Assembly (NCBI RefSeq): GCF_003028855.1
Contig: NZ_CP028324.1
Span: 5,022,001-5,086,000 of the forward strand
Direction: 5' to 3'
DNA length: 64,000 nucleotides
Origin: Pseudoduganella armeniaca
GTDB taxonomy: Bacteria; Pseudomonadota; Gammaproteobacteria; Burkholderiales; Burkholderiaceae_D
The notes under the pieces are model-generated. The model worked only from the letters and a program-made list of their open reading frames with translations. It made no database searches and was not told the DNA's origin. A program made the position numbers and the translations under genes. The first letter of the stretch is position 1. Each line of letters starts with the position of its first letter. Shown in pieces: positions 36,680 to 45,285 of the stretch.

Positions 36680-38373
36680 ACCTTTCAATCATATCAGGAC
36701 ATTTTTTTAATAGAATTAAATGTTTGATCGCGATAACTACGGTTATCGGCATAACTGTTTTCGCATCAGGGTGTTCAATGAACGATAAATCGCAGGACGC
36801 GGCGCTACCGCGCTATACGAAGCTCGAAGCATTCAATCCGCATCGTGCCGAATTCATGTGCAAGCATGAAGCAGATGTTACTCCTGCTATCTCAGAGGAA
36901 GCAGAAGCACTGTTTCAGAATGCTTTAACGCTCGACAATCCAGATATATGGCCTGCACAGCGTGACTATCAAAAGATTGCTAAGTTATATGAGCAGGCGG
37001 CCAATCTCGGGCATTGGAAAGCGCAATTCAATCTAGCCGGGCTTTACCTTAAAGGGATTGGGGTTCCACAAGATATCGAAAAAGCAATCAGTCTCACCGA
37101 GGATCTGATGCGAAAAGGCGTGCCTGCTGCCTGGGACAATATGGGTTCTTATTATATGGGCGGCGTAGGCTCACTGGAGCAGGACGCAACTGTGGCATAC
37201 GCATTCTGGCAGAGAGCCGCCGACTTGGGCAGCATGGCCGCTCAAACCTACATCGGAGCGAAGCTTCTCGCGACAAGCGATCAGCCCCCAGAAGCTTGGG
37301 CAAATAGAAGGGTTGGCATGAAAATGCTGGAATGCGCTTACGCTCAAGGATACGCCAGGGCAGGGTATGAATTAGGGTTGGAATACGCGACCGTCGGCCA
37401 AACCGATAAATCGCAGAAGGAGCGTGCAATTCAATATTTTCATCAGGCAGTGAAACTTGGAAGTATGGAGGCCGCAAATAGCCTCTTCTCCGATTTTGCC
37501 AGCGGCTCATCCGCCTCAGCCAGCGTCATTACAGACGTAGACCTGTCCCGTTCCGAACGTTACGCCGTGTTCAGCGACGCGCTGCGTAGGAATCGTGACC
37601 TGCGCTTTCCCAACCTAGACAAGGTATTGCCACTGCCGCCAGCAAAGCTACCGATGTGGGACGGAAACAAGGAAACGCTCATCAATGCAGCCAAAGCTGT
37701 CGTACCAAAGCCAGCCGCACCGGCCAAGCCCGCTGCGCAAGAGGTGCCGGTGCGAACGGGTCGAGCTTACATTCCCGAGGGCTGGGGGCTTCCCGACAAG
37801 CCGCAGACCAGTGTAACGGCACAATACGAAAGCACTGCCGCGCCGGTAGCCGGCTACTGGATCGCGCGCCTGATGCACCCTGTGACCGAGCGCCAGCACG
37901 CATGGAACGCCGCGCAGTTGCCGCTCGCTTATAAAGAAGGCGAATTGTTCGATCGCACGCGCCCGGGCTTGCGCGATGAAGACGGCCGCATCCAGTTCCA
38001 CTATCTCGGCCAGCCCGTCGAGCGGGCCGCGCCGGTCGCGCTGACCGAGCATCCGCTGGTCTCCCGGGGTGTCGGCCGCCATGCCGATTTACCTGCACTG
38101 CCGCGCGACTGCAAGGGCCACTTCCCTTGCCCTCAAGCCGGCATCTGGCGGGCCAGTGTGGCGCAGAACCATCCGTCCGCCGCCCTATTCAATCAATGGC
38201 ATCGGCAGGCTTATGTGGCTCGGGGCGGGCATTTTCCAGATCCCAAGGCGCAGCATCTCGCTGTCAATTCACATGAGGTTACGTGGCAGTGGCTGGGCCA
38301 GGCCAACGAGTTGCGCGGCGACCTGGAATACGTGAGCCTGGGTGGCAGCGACACCCCGGCGGTGCAATCGTGA
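36676..38373 (+). CDS. Sel1-repeat lipoprotein, probable Tle5 immunity protein, with C-terminal extension
   Basis: 565 residues. A signal with lipobox (VFASGC) places it in the periplasm. Sel1-type repeats run from about 70 to 290 (WKAQFNLAGLYLKGIGVPQD, AAWDNMGSYYMGGVGSLEQD, ARAGYELGLEY). After NAAKAVVPKPAAPAKPAA comes an extra domain of about 200 residues with CPQAGIWRASVA and FNQWHRQAYVARGGHFPDP, absent from the paralog at 38746. In P. aeruginosa the PldB effector is neutralised by Sel1-like lipoproteins encoded beside it, so immunity is inferred by homology of arrangement. The first 800 bases are more AT-rich than the neighbours. The start overlaps the effector stop. Confidence 0.85.
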   Translation: MNLSIISGHFFNRIKCLIAITTVIGITVFASGCSMNDKSQDAALPRYTKLEAFNPHRAEFMCKHEADVTPAISEEAEALFQNALTLDNPDIWPAQRDYQKIAKLYEQAANLGHWKAQFNLAGLYLKGIGVPQDIEKAISLTEDLMRKGVPAAWDNMGSYYMGGVGSLEQDATVAYAFWQRAADLGSMAAQTYIGAKLLATSDQPPEAWANRRVGMKMLECAYAQGYARAGYELGLEYATVGQTDKSQKERAIQYFHQAVKLGSMEAANSLFSDFASGSSASASVITDVDLSRSERYAVFSDALRRNRDLRFPNLDKVLPLPPAKLPMWDGNKETLINAAKAVVPKPAAPAKPAAQEVPVRTGRAYIPEGWGLPDKPQTSVTAQYESTAAPVAGYWIARLMHPVTERQHAWNAAQLPLAYKEGELFDRTRPGLRDEDGRIQFHYLGQPVERAAPVALTEHPLVSRGVGRHADLPALPRDCKGHFPCPQAGIWRASVAQNHPSAALFNQWHRQAYVARGGHFPDPKAQHLAVNSHEVTWQWLGQANELRGDLEYVSLGGSDTPAVQS

Positions 38374-38433
38374 GTTCTTATTCGCTCGAGCCTGGCGGCG
38401 CATTCGCGTTGCCGCTTTCCTGGAGCGGCGAGG

Positions 38434-38700
38434 ATGCGTAATGTGATCCGGCTGGGCGACGCCACGTCCCACGGCGGCAAGGTCGTCAGTGTCAGCGCGC
38501 GTCATATCACAGTAGAGGGCATCGCGGTGGCACGCGTCGGCGATGTCTGCAGCTGCCCCATCAAGGGACATGACAACTGCACCATCGCGGAGGGCGATCC
38601 GCATCATGTGGTCGACGGCATTCTCGTTGCCTATGCGGGGTGCAAGACCACCTGCGGCGCCGTGCTGATCGCGAGCACGGGAAACCTGGGAGCAGGCTGA
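38434..38700 (+). CDS. PAAR-domain T6SS spike tip protein
   Basis: 88 residues, a single PAAR domain: VIRLGDATSHGGKVVS, ITVEGIAVARVGDVCSCP, GHDNCTIAEGDP and YAGCKTTCGAVLIAST. The repeated His/Cys residues form the zinc-binding tip that sharpens the VgrG trimer. It has no C-terminal toxin extension, so the effector is the separate PLD protein. It lies between the two Sel1 genes, 60 bases after the first. Confidence 0.93.
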   Translation: MRNVIRLGDATSHGGKVVSVSARHITVEGIAVARVGDVCSCPIKGHDNCTIAEGDPHHVVDGILVAYAGCKTTCGAVLIASTGNLGAG

Positions 38701-38745
38701 TGGAAGACCATCGCCGAGACGGTCCTGGGGAGCCGTGACGCTCAA

Positions 38746-39756
38746 ATGCAGAGATTAGGCTTTTTCATACCCCGTGTACCCAGCGTTGCGCTGGTATTCA
38801 TTTTATCGGTCTGCGCCACGCAAGACCAGCCGCGCGATATGACGCTGCCTCGCTTCACGAAACTCGAGCCGTTCAACCCCCACCGCGCCGACTTTGTGTG
38901 CAAGCACGAGGCGGACGTGACACCGCCGATTTCGGCGGAAGCCGAAGCCCTGTTCCAACGGGCTCTGGCGCTCGATGATCATGACCTGTGGCCCGCACAG
39001 CGCGATTATGTGGGCATGGCTTCGTTGTATGAGGAAGCGATGAAGCTGGGCCACTGGAAGGCGCAGTTCAACCTGGCAGGGGCCTACCTGCAGGGAATCG
39101 GGGTACAACAGGATATCGACAAGGCACTTGGGCTCACCGAGGACCTGATGCGAAAAGGCGTGCCTGCCGCCTGGGATAATATGGGCGCATATTACATGGG
39201 TGGCGTCGGTTCACTAGAGCAGGATGCCACCGTAGCCTATGCGTTCTGGCAAAGAGCCGCCGACATGGGCAGCATGGTGGCCCAGACTTATATCGGGGCT
39301 AAACTCCTCGGCGCCACCGATCAAGCACCCGAATGGTGGGCCAACAAGAGCGTTGGAATGAAAATGTTGGAGTGCGCGTATGCTCAAGGATATGCCCGAG
39401 CGGGCTATGAACTGGGCTTGGAATACTGGATGCGTGGCAAGACGGACGGAACGAAAAAGGCACAAGCGCTTCAATATTTTCATCAGGCAATATCATTCGG
39501 AAGCGAAGAGGCAGCCGGTTATCTATTCGCCGACTTTCACACAGGCCCATCCGATACATCAAGCATTGTTCCGGAGGCCGACAAATCCCGTTCAGAGCGT
39601 TATAGCGTCCTAAGCGACGCACTTAGCAGGAACCACGACCTGCGCTTCCCCAACCTCGACAGAGTACTACCGCTGCCACCAGCAGAGCTCCCGACATGGG
39701 ATGGGAATAAGGAAACGCTCATCAACGCTGCGCGAGGTATCGTGTCCAAACCTTGA
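38746..39756 (+). CDS. Sel1-repeat lipoprotein, second probable immunity protein
   Basis: 336 residues, strongly similar to residues 1-340 of the upstream Sel1 protein (FNPHRADFVCKHEADVTPP, RKGVPAAWDNMGAYYMGGVG, NRDLRFPNLD-like NHDLRFPNLDRVLP) but ending at INAARGIVSKP, without the extension. The signal carries an ILSVC lipobox. Duplication of immunity genes is known for PldB-type cassettes and may cover variant effectors. It is the last gene of the cassette and is followed by a terminator. Confidence 0.87.
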   Translation: MQRLGFFIPRVPSVALVFILSVCATQDQPRDMTLPRFTKLEPFNPHRADFVCKHEADVTPPISAEAEALFQRALALDDHDLWPAQRDYVGMASLYEEAMKLGHWKAQFNLAGAYLQGIGVQQDIDKALGLTEDLMRKGVPAAWDNMGAYYMGGVGSLEQDATVAYAFWQRAADMGSMVAQTYIGAKLLGATDQAPEWWANKSVGMKMLECAYAQGYARAGYELGLEYWMRGKTDGTKKAQALQYFHQAISFGSEEAAGYLFADFHTGPSDTSSIVPEADKSRSERYSVLSDALSRNHDLRFPNLDRVLPLPPAELPTWDGNKETLINAARGIVSKP

Positions 39757-39809
39757 TCGACACCATCATCCGCCTCGCCACCGACTCGCTGAGACAGTGG
39801 CAGAGGCAT

Positions 39810-39838
39810 AAAAAAAACCGGCCGAAGCCGGTTTTTTA
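39810..39838. terminator. Bidirectional intrinsic terminator
   Basis: A-tract, stem AACCGGC/GCCGGTT with loop CGAA, and T6 tract. It separates the T6SS cassette (+) from bamC (-). Confidence 0.88.
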
Positions 39839-39845
39839 TCGAAGC

Positions 39846-41012
39846 TTACTTCAACTGCTCCTGCAGCAGAGAGAGGATCTTCTCGGCCGTCGGCGACGCA
39901 TCCGCCACGCCCTTGTTGTCCTGCACGGTGACCTGGCTGGTGTTGCCATCGGCCGCCGCCTTGACGACGATGCGGTAGCGCTGCGCTTCCTTGTCCGCTT
40001 CCGACGAACCCCAGCTGAACAGGCGCTTGAAGAAGCCCTTCTTCTCGACTTGGTCGGCGACGTAGCGCACGAAGTAGATGCCGGACACGCGGTCGCGGTC
40101 TTCCACCGTGAAGCCGGCGCGGTCCAGCGCCAGGCCCACGCGGCGCCACGAACGGTCGAAGCCTTCGTCCGTCTCGACGTAGCGGTTGGCGCCCTCGCCC
40201 TTCAGGAACGCATGCAGGGGCTGCACGATGGCGTTGTCGACGGCCGTCTTCGAGGCCGCCTCATCCGTGCCGCCCAGCTTCGTCATCAGGCGCGCCAGGA
40301 ACAGCGCTTCCAGGTTCGGGTCGGACGGACGCGTGGTCCACTGCGCGATTTCCTTCTGCGGGCCCGTCAGCACTTCCTCGGCGCCGCGGTGGCTGATGTA
40401 GATTTCCGTGGTGCCGTCGGCATTGCGCTCGACACGGGTGCGGAACTTGTCGCGCTCGCCGCTGGAGTAGGCCGAGTCGAACACCTTGCCGATCGTGCTG
40501 CGGATGAAGTCCTGCGGGATCTTGGCACGGTTTTCGTTCCACTCCGTTTCCATCACGCCGGCCGTGGCGTTGTCGACCGCCAGGGTGAAGCCGTTGTCTT
40601 CCCAGAAGGTCTTCAGCTGGGGCCACAGCGCGTCGGCCGGCTGCTTGACGACCAGCCAGCGCTGGTTGCCGGCACGAACGACACGCACGGCGTCGTTGCC
40701 CGAGCTGGCCACGGCATTGCCGGCCGGGACTTGGGCGGCGGCCGGCGCGGTGCCTGGCGTGCCGCCGTGCTGGGCGGCGTAGCCGGAAGCGGTGGCGATG
40801 CCGCTGCTGCTGTCCGGCAGGGCGTAGCGATTGTCTTTTTGCAGTTGGGTCAGGTCCGGCGGGACGTCCAGCGTGCTGGCTTTCTTGGCCGATTTGTAGT
40901 CCACCGTGCTTTTGCCGACGACCGATTCGACCATGCCGCAGCCGGTCAGGCTGAGCATGAGCGCACCGAGCACGAGCCCGCGTTGCGGGGTAAGAGAAGC
41001 TTTCTTTGTCAT
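39846..41012 (-). CDS. bamC: Outer membrane assembly lipoprotein BamC
   Basis: 388 residues. The lipobox SLTGC acylates C25, and the unstructured N-terminal region YKSAKKASTLDVPPDLTQLQ is the BamC segment that binds BamD. Two helix-grip domains follow (about 120-230 and 255-380), the second with TQVTVQDNKG near the end. BamC is the non-essential lipoprotein of the beta-barrel assembly machine. It follows dapA by 78 bases on the same strand, the usual dapA-bamC order. Confidence 0.93.
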   Translation of the reverse strand: MTKKASLTPQRGLVLGALMLSLTGCGMVESVVGKSTVDYKSAKKASTLDVPPDLTQLQKDNRYALPDSSSGIATASGYAAQHGGTPGTAPAAAQVPAGNAVASSGNDAVRVVRAGNQRWLVVKQPADALWPQLKTFWEDNGFTLAVDNATAGVMETEWNENRAKIPQDFIRSTIGKVFDSAYSSGERDKFRTRVERNADGTTEIYISHRGAEEVLTGPQKEIAQWTTRPSDPNLEALFLARLMTKLGGTDEAASKTAVDNAIVQPLHAFLKGEGANRYVETDEGFDRSWRRVGLALDRAGFTVEDRDRVSGIYFVRYVADQVEKKGFFKRLFSWGSSEADKEAQRYRIVVKAAADGNTSQVTVQDNKGVADASPTAEKILSLLQEQLK

Positions 41013-41090
41013 GTGGTAACTATGGTAGAAGCTGTAGTCCAGCTGGAATCTTCCTGACGGCTGCAGGCCTCGCGGCCTGCCGTCCGGGCT

Positions 41091-41969
41091 TTACTGCAGT
41101 ACGCCCGCGTCTTGCAAGGCAGCGCGCACGGGTGCGTGGAATTCCTCCGCCAGCGGCACCAGCGGCAGGCGGATACCGGCCGGCATCTTGCCCATTTCCG
41201 CCAGCGCCCACTTGACGGGCACGGGATTCGGTTCCACGAACAGCTTCTGGTGCAGCGGGAACACGCGGTTGTTGATCTCGATGGCCTTGGCGATATCGCC
41301 TTCCATCGCGGCGGCGCACATGTCGGCCATGTCGCGCGGCGCCACGTTGGCGGTGACGGAGATATTGCCCTTGCCGCCGGCCAGCATCAGTGCCATCGCG
41401 GTGGGGTCGTCGCCGGAGTAGACGGCGAAGTCGCTCGGGGCCAGGCGCAGCAGGTCGATGCCGCGGCCGATATTGCCGGTCGCATCCTTGACGCCGACGA
41501 TATTGTCGATCGCCGCCAGGCGCAGGATCGTCTCGTTCGACATGTCGGCCACGGTACGGCCGGGCACGTTGTACAGGATCACGGGCAGGTCGACCGCTTC
41601 GGCGATCGCCTTGAAGTGGCGGTACATGCCTTCCTGGGTCGGGCGATTGTAGTAAGGCACCACTTGCAGCGTGGCGTCCGCGCCCGCTTCCTTGGCGTAA
41701 CGGGTCAGGTTGATGGCTTCCGCCGTCGAGTTGCCGCCACTGCCGGCGATCACGGGGATGCGGCCGGCCACGCGGTCCACGCACGCCTTGATCAGCGCGC
41801 AGTGCTCTTCCACGCTCACGGTCGCCGACTCGCCCGTCGTGCCGACGATGACGATGCCGTTGGTGCCCTCGGCGATGTGCCAGTCGATCAGCCCATTCAA
41901 TGCCGCGTAGTCGAGACTGCCGTCCGCTTGCATCGGGGTAACGATTGCTACAATGCTGCCCTTAATCAT
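41091..41969 (-). CDS. dapA: 4-hydroxy-tetrahydrodipicolinate synthase
   Basis: 292 residues, full length. The Schiff-base lysine is K161 in NIVGVKDATGN; Y133 is in LYNVPGR with R138; GTTGESATV binds pyruvate. It condenses pyruvate with aspartate semialdehyde in the lysine/diaminopimelate pathway in the cytoplasm. It is cotranscribed with bamC. Confidence 0.96.
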   Translation of the reverse strand: MIKGSIVAIVTPMQADGSLDYAALNGLIDWHIAEGTNGIVIVGTTGESATVSVEEHCALIKACVDRVAGRIPVIAGSGGNSTAEAINLTRYAKEAGADATLQVVPYYNRPTQEGMYRHFKAIAEAVDLPVILYNVPGRTVADMSNETILRLAAIDNIVGVKDATGNIGRGIDLLRLAPSDFAVYSGDDPTAMALMLAGGKGNISVTANVAPRDMADMCAAAMEGDIAKAIEINNRVFPLHQKLFVEPNPVPVKWALAEMGKMPAGIRLPLVPLAEEFHAPVRAALQDAGVLQ

Positions 41970-42066
41970 AGGAAAACCAATTGCTAAAAGTATAGAAACG
42001 TCGATTGTAGACGATAGCCTGTGCCAATGGTGATTTTCGGGCTGGAATCACGTCTCCAATCGCCCG

Positions 42067-42645
42067 TCAACCGGCCAGCAGCGCGGCCTCCCTGGGAAAC
42101 TCGGCCTTGACGGCGCAGATGCGCTGGACCATGGCTTGTTTCGGCTGGTTAACGATGCCATCCTCGAAAGCGATGACACGCAGGCCATATTGTTTTGCCA
42201 TCTCCAGCAATTCACCCGCCCTCAGCAGGAAATCCGGATTCGACGGCTTGCCGAACGCGGCATTGCCCTCGGCAAACGTCTCGTACACCAGGACGCCGTT
42301 CGGCGCCAGGCTGCCGATCATGCCGGCCAGCAGCGGCCGGTGCAGGTAGTTCGTCACCACGATGCCGGCGAAGCGCTGTGCCCCGAACGGCCAGGCCGCG
42401 CCCTCCTCTTCCAGGTCGATCTCGCTGGTGACGATGCCGGGCCCGGCTGCCGCGGCCAGCGCGGCCGGATCGCGGTCGACCGCCACCACGGCATGGCCAA
42501 GCGCCTGCAGGTGGCGCGCGTGACGGCCGCTGCCGCAGGCCAGGTCCAGCACCTCGCCGCCGGGAATCAGCGGTGCGAAGCGCTGCACCCAGGAGGAAAT
42601 CACGTCGGTGGCCGCATGACCAGGGGTATTTGCTGCGTCGTTCAT
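42067..42645 (-). CDS. Class I SAM-dependent methyltransferase (TehB-like)
   Basis: 192 residues. SAM motif I is VLDLACGSGRHARHL (about 37-51), followed by AVVAVDRDPAAL and the hydrophobic strand FAGIVVTNYLHRPLL. The small size and the pattern RAGELLEMAKQYGLRVIAFE resemble TehB/UbiE-like methyltransferases acting on small molecules. The start is 21 bases after the trpS stop, suggesting cotranscription, but the substrate is not evident. Confidence 0.88.
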   Translation of the reverse strand: MNDAANTPGHAATDVISSWVQRFAPLIPGGEVLDLACGSGRHARHLQALGHAVVAVDRDPAALAAAAGPGIVTSEIDLEEEGAAWPFGAQRFAGIVVTNYLHRPLLAGMIGSLAPNGVLVYETFAEGNAAFGKPSNPDFLLRAGELLEMAKQYGLRVIAFEDGIVNQPKQAMVQRICAVKAEFPREAALLAG

Positions 42646-42666
42646 GTTGTACTCATCTCGTTTGCT

Positions 42667-43869
42667 TCAGGTATAGCTCAAGCCCATCGCCTCGCGCACG
42701 TCGCGCATCGTTTCCTGGGCCAGCTTGCGGGCCGTCTCGTTGCCATCGGCCACGATGGCACGCACCAGCGACGGATCGTCCAGGTAGGGCTGCGCCCGCT
42801 CGTGCATCGGCTCCTGCTCGGCCAGCACGGCATCGATGACGGGCTGCTTGCATTCGAGGCAGCCGATGCCGGCCGAGCGGCAGCCCTTCTGGACCCATTC
42901 CTGCGTGGGGGGATCGGAATAAATCTGGTGGAACTGCCAGACCGGGCAGCGCGTGGGTTCGCCCGGATCGGTGCGGCGCACACGCGCCGGGTCGGTTGGC
43001 ATCGTGCGGATCTTGTGCGTGACGCTCTTGGCGTCCTCGCGCAGGCCGATCGCGTTGCCGTAGCTCTTGCTCATCTTGCGCCCGTCCAGCCCGGGCAGTC
43101 GCGACGCCGCCGTCAGCTGCACCTGCGGTTCCACCAGGATCAGCTTGCGGCTGCCCTCCAGGTAGCCGAACAGGCGTTCGCGGTCGATCATCGACAGGCT
43201 GCCGGCCTCGTCCAGCATGGCCTTGGCCTGTTCCAGCGCTTCGTCATCGCCGTTCTGCTGGTACAAGGTGCGCAGCTCCGTATACAGCTTGGCCCGCTTG
43301 CTGCCCAGCTTTTTCACCGCGTCCTGCGCCTTTTGCTCGAAGCCAGGTTCCTTGCCGTACAAGTGGTTGAAGCGGCGCGCTATCTCGCGCATCATCTCCA
43401 CGTGCGGCACCTGGTCCTCGCCCACCGGCACCGCGCTGGCGCGATAGATCAGCACGTCCGCCGCCTGCAGCAGCGGATAGCCCAGGAAACCATAGGTCGC
43501 CAGGTCGCGCTGGGCCAGGTTGTCGATCTGGTCCTTGTAGGTCGGCACCCGTTCCAGCCAGCCCAGCGGCGTGGCCATCGACAGCAACAGGTGCAGCTCC
43601 GCATGCTCGGGCACGCGCGACTGGATGAACAGGGTTGCCTGGGTCGGGTCGATGCCGGCCGCGAGCCAGTCCACCAGCATGTCCCAGGTCGCTTTTTCGA
43701 TGATGCCGGGGTCATCGTAATGCGTGGTCAGCGCGTGCCAGTCGGCGACAAAAAACAGGCAGGGCTGCTCGGCCTGCAGCCTGATCCAGTTCTTCAGGGC
43801 ACCGTGGTAGTGCCCCAGGTGCATGCTCCCCGTGGGACGCATGCCGGAAACGACGCGGTCGGGATACAT
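42667..43869 (-). CDS. trpS: Tryptophan--tRNA ligase
   Basis: 400 residues. Class I signatures HLGH (17-20) and KMSKS (265-269) are intact. It is the longer TrpS form seen in betaproteobacteria, with an extra C-terminal cysteine-containing stretch (CRSAGIGCLECKQPV). It charges tRNA-Trp. It follows the site-2 protease gene by 30 bases in the same operon. Confidence 0.96.
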   Translation of the reverse strand: MYPDRVVSGMRPTGSMHLGHYHGALKNWIRLQAEQPCLFFVADWHALTTHYDDPGIIEKATWDMLVDWLAAGIDPTQATLFIQSRVPEHAELHLLLSMATPLGWLERVPTYKDQIDNLAQRDLATYGFLGYPLLQAADVLIYRASAVPVGEDQVPHVEMMREIARRFNHLYGKEPGFEQKAQDAVKKLGSKRAKLYTELRTLYQQNGDDEALEQAKAMLDEAGSLSMIDRERLFGYLEGSRKLILVEPQVQLTAASRLPGLDGRKMSKSYGNAIGLREDAKSVTHKIRTMPTDPARVRRTDPGEPTRCPVWQFHQIYSDPPTQEWVQKGCRSAGIGCLECKQPVIDAVLAEQEPMHERAQPYLDDPSLVRAIVADGNETARKLAQETMRDVREAMGLSYT

Positions 43870-43899
43870 GGTTCGGCTCAGTGGGCGCTCATGGCGCGC

Positions 43900-44571
43900 T
43901 CAGGTCAACAACAGCGCCAGCGGCGTCACCAGCGCCATGATCAACTGGATCATGCCCGCCACCAGGGTCGTCAGCACGGGACTGAGCGCGCCCAGGTACA
44001 TCAGGACGATCAGGCCGAGGAAGATATACGGCGTGTACAACTCCAGCCGCGCATAGCTGCGCGCCAGGTCCAGCGGCAGCACGGCCGTGACGATGCGGCC
44101 GCCGTCCAGCGGCGGCACGGGAATCAGGTTGAACACGCACATGACGGCATTGACGATGACGCCGCCCTGCGCCATGCCGACCAGGAACGGTTCCGTCACG
44201 TGCATGCCGGCCAGCAGGATGCCCCAGATCGCCCAGCCCAACGCCATGGCGAAGTTGGCGGCCGGGCCGGCGGCGGCCACGAAGCCCATCTGCTTCTTCG
44301 GATTGCGCAGGCGGCTGTAGTCCACCGGCACCGGCTTGGCGTAGCCGAACGGCATGTGCAGGAAGTAATAGGTCAGCAGCGGCAGCACGATCGTCCCGAA
44401 CGGGTCGATGTGGCGCATCGGGTTGGCGCTCAAGCGGCCCTGCTCGCTGGCGGTGTGGTCGCCGAAGTAGCGCGCCACGTAACCATGCGCCGCCTCGTGC
44501 AGGGAGATCGCGAACAGCACGGGAATCGCGTACAGCGCGACGTTGCGGATGACCAGGTCAAGTTCACTCAT
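43900..44571 (-). CDS. Site-2 protease family membrane metallopeptidase (M50)
   Basis: 223 residues, mostly hydrophobic helices. The zinc motif SLHEAAHGYVARYFGD gives H25-E26-x-x-H29, and a third ligand site NLIPVPPLDGGRIV follows later, as in M50 peptidases. These proteins cleave membrane-spanning substrates, but this short form has no known target. It sits between yciO and trpS. Confidence 0.92.
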   Translation of the reverse strand: MSELDLVIRNVALYAIPVLFAISLHEAAHGYVARYFGDHTASEQGRLSANPMRHIDPFGTIVLPLLTYYFLHMPFGYAKPVPVDYSRLRNPKKQMGFVAAAGPAANFAMALGWAIWGILLAGMHVTEPFLVGMAQGGVIVNAVMCVFNLIPVPPLDGGRIVTAVLPLDLARSYARLELYTPYIFLGLIVLMYLGALSPVLTTLVAGMIQLIMALVTPLALLLT

Positions 44572-44649
44572 GGGGAAAATTTTACCAGACCGTCAACAAA
44601 TCGCTGCCGCCGGCCGGCCTCAAGGTAGGTAAATTCAGGAAAAGAAGCG

Positions 44650-45273
44650 TTACAGGCCCAAGGTCGCCGGGTCGCCGCGACCCACGCGGACCAGCGCCGG
44701 CTCGTCGCCCGTCAGGTCGACGACGGTCGTCATCTCCATGCTGCAGGCACCGCCGTCGATGACGAGGTCGAGCTGCTTGCCGATGCGCTCGTTGATCAGC
44801 TCCGGATCGTTCAGCGGTTCGTCCTCACCCGGCAGGATCAGCGTCGAAGACAGCAGTGGCTGCTCCAGTTCGCGCATCAGCGCCTCCACGATGGGGGTCT
44901 CCGGCACGCGCAGGCCGATGGTCTTGCGCGACGGATGCGACAGCCGGCGCGGCACCACGCGGGTGGCTTCCAGGATGAAGGTGAACGGCCCCGGCGTACC
45001 CAGCTTCAGCAGGCGGAACTGGCGGTTGTCGACGCGGGCATACACGCCGATCTCGGACAGGTCGCGGCACAGCAGCGCCAGGTGATGCTTCTCGTCGATG
45101 CCGCGGATGCGGCGCAGGCGCTCGACGGCGCCCTTGTCGTCCAGGTGGCACACCAGCGCGTAGCAGGAGTCGGTGGGCACGGCGACGACGCCGCCGCCGT
45201 GGATGATCTGCGCCGCCTGCTTGATCAGGCGGGCCTGGGGATTCTGGGGATGGACCTGGAAGTATTGACTCAT
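44650..45273 (-). CDS. yciO: Sua5/YciO/YrdC family protein (YciO type)
   Basis: 207 residues of a single YrdC-like domain (AAQIIHGGGVVAVPTDSCYALVCHLDDK, KHHLALLCRDLSEIG, SRKTIGLRVPETPIVEAL). YrdC-domain proteins bind ATP and form threonylcarbamoyl-AMP for tRNA t6A; YciO-type paralogs have weak or unclear activity in this step. The start is 12 bases after the htpX stop, so the genes are one operon. Confidence 0.91.
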   Translation of the reverse strand: MSQYFQVHPQNPQARLIKQAAQIIHGGGVVAVPTDSCYALVCHLDDKGAVERLRRIRGIDEKHHLALLCRDLSEIGVYARVDNRQFRLLKLGTPGPFTFILEATRVVPRRLSHPSRKTIGLRVPETPIVEALMRELEQPLLSSTLILPGEDEPLNDPELINERIGKQLDLVIDGGACSMEMTTVVDLTGDEPALVRVGRGDPATLGL

Positions 45274-45285
45274 GTGGTGGCAGGT

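Noticed and set aside
31813..39756. Prophage tail module
   Set aside because: VgrG and PAAR resemble phage spike proteins, but the PLD effector and Sel1 lipoproteins, with no other phage genes, indicate a T6SS cassette.
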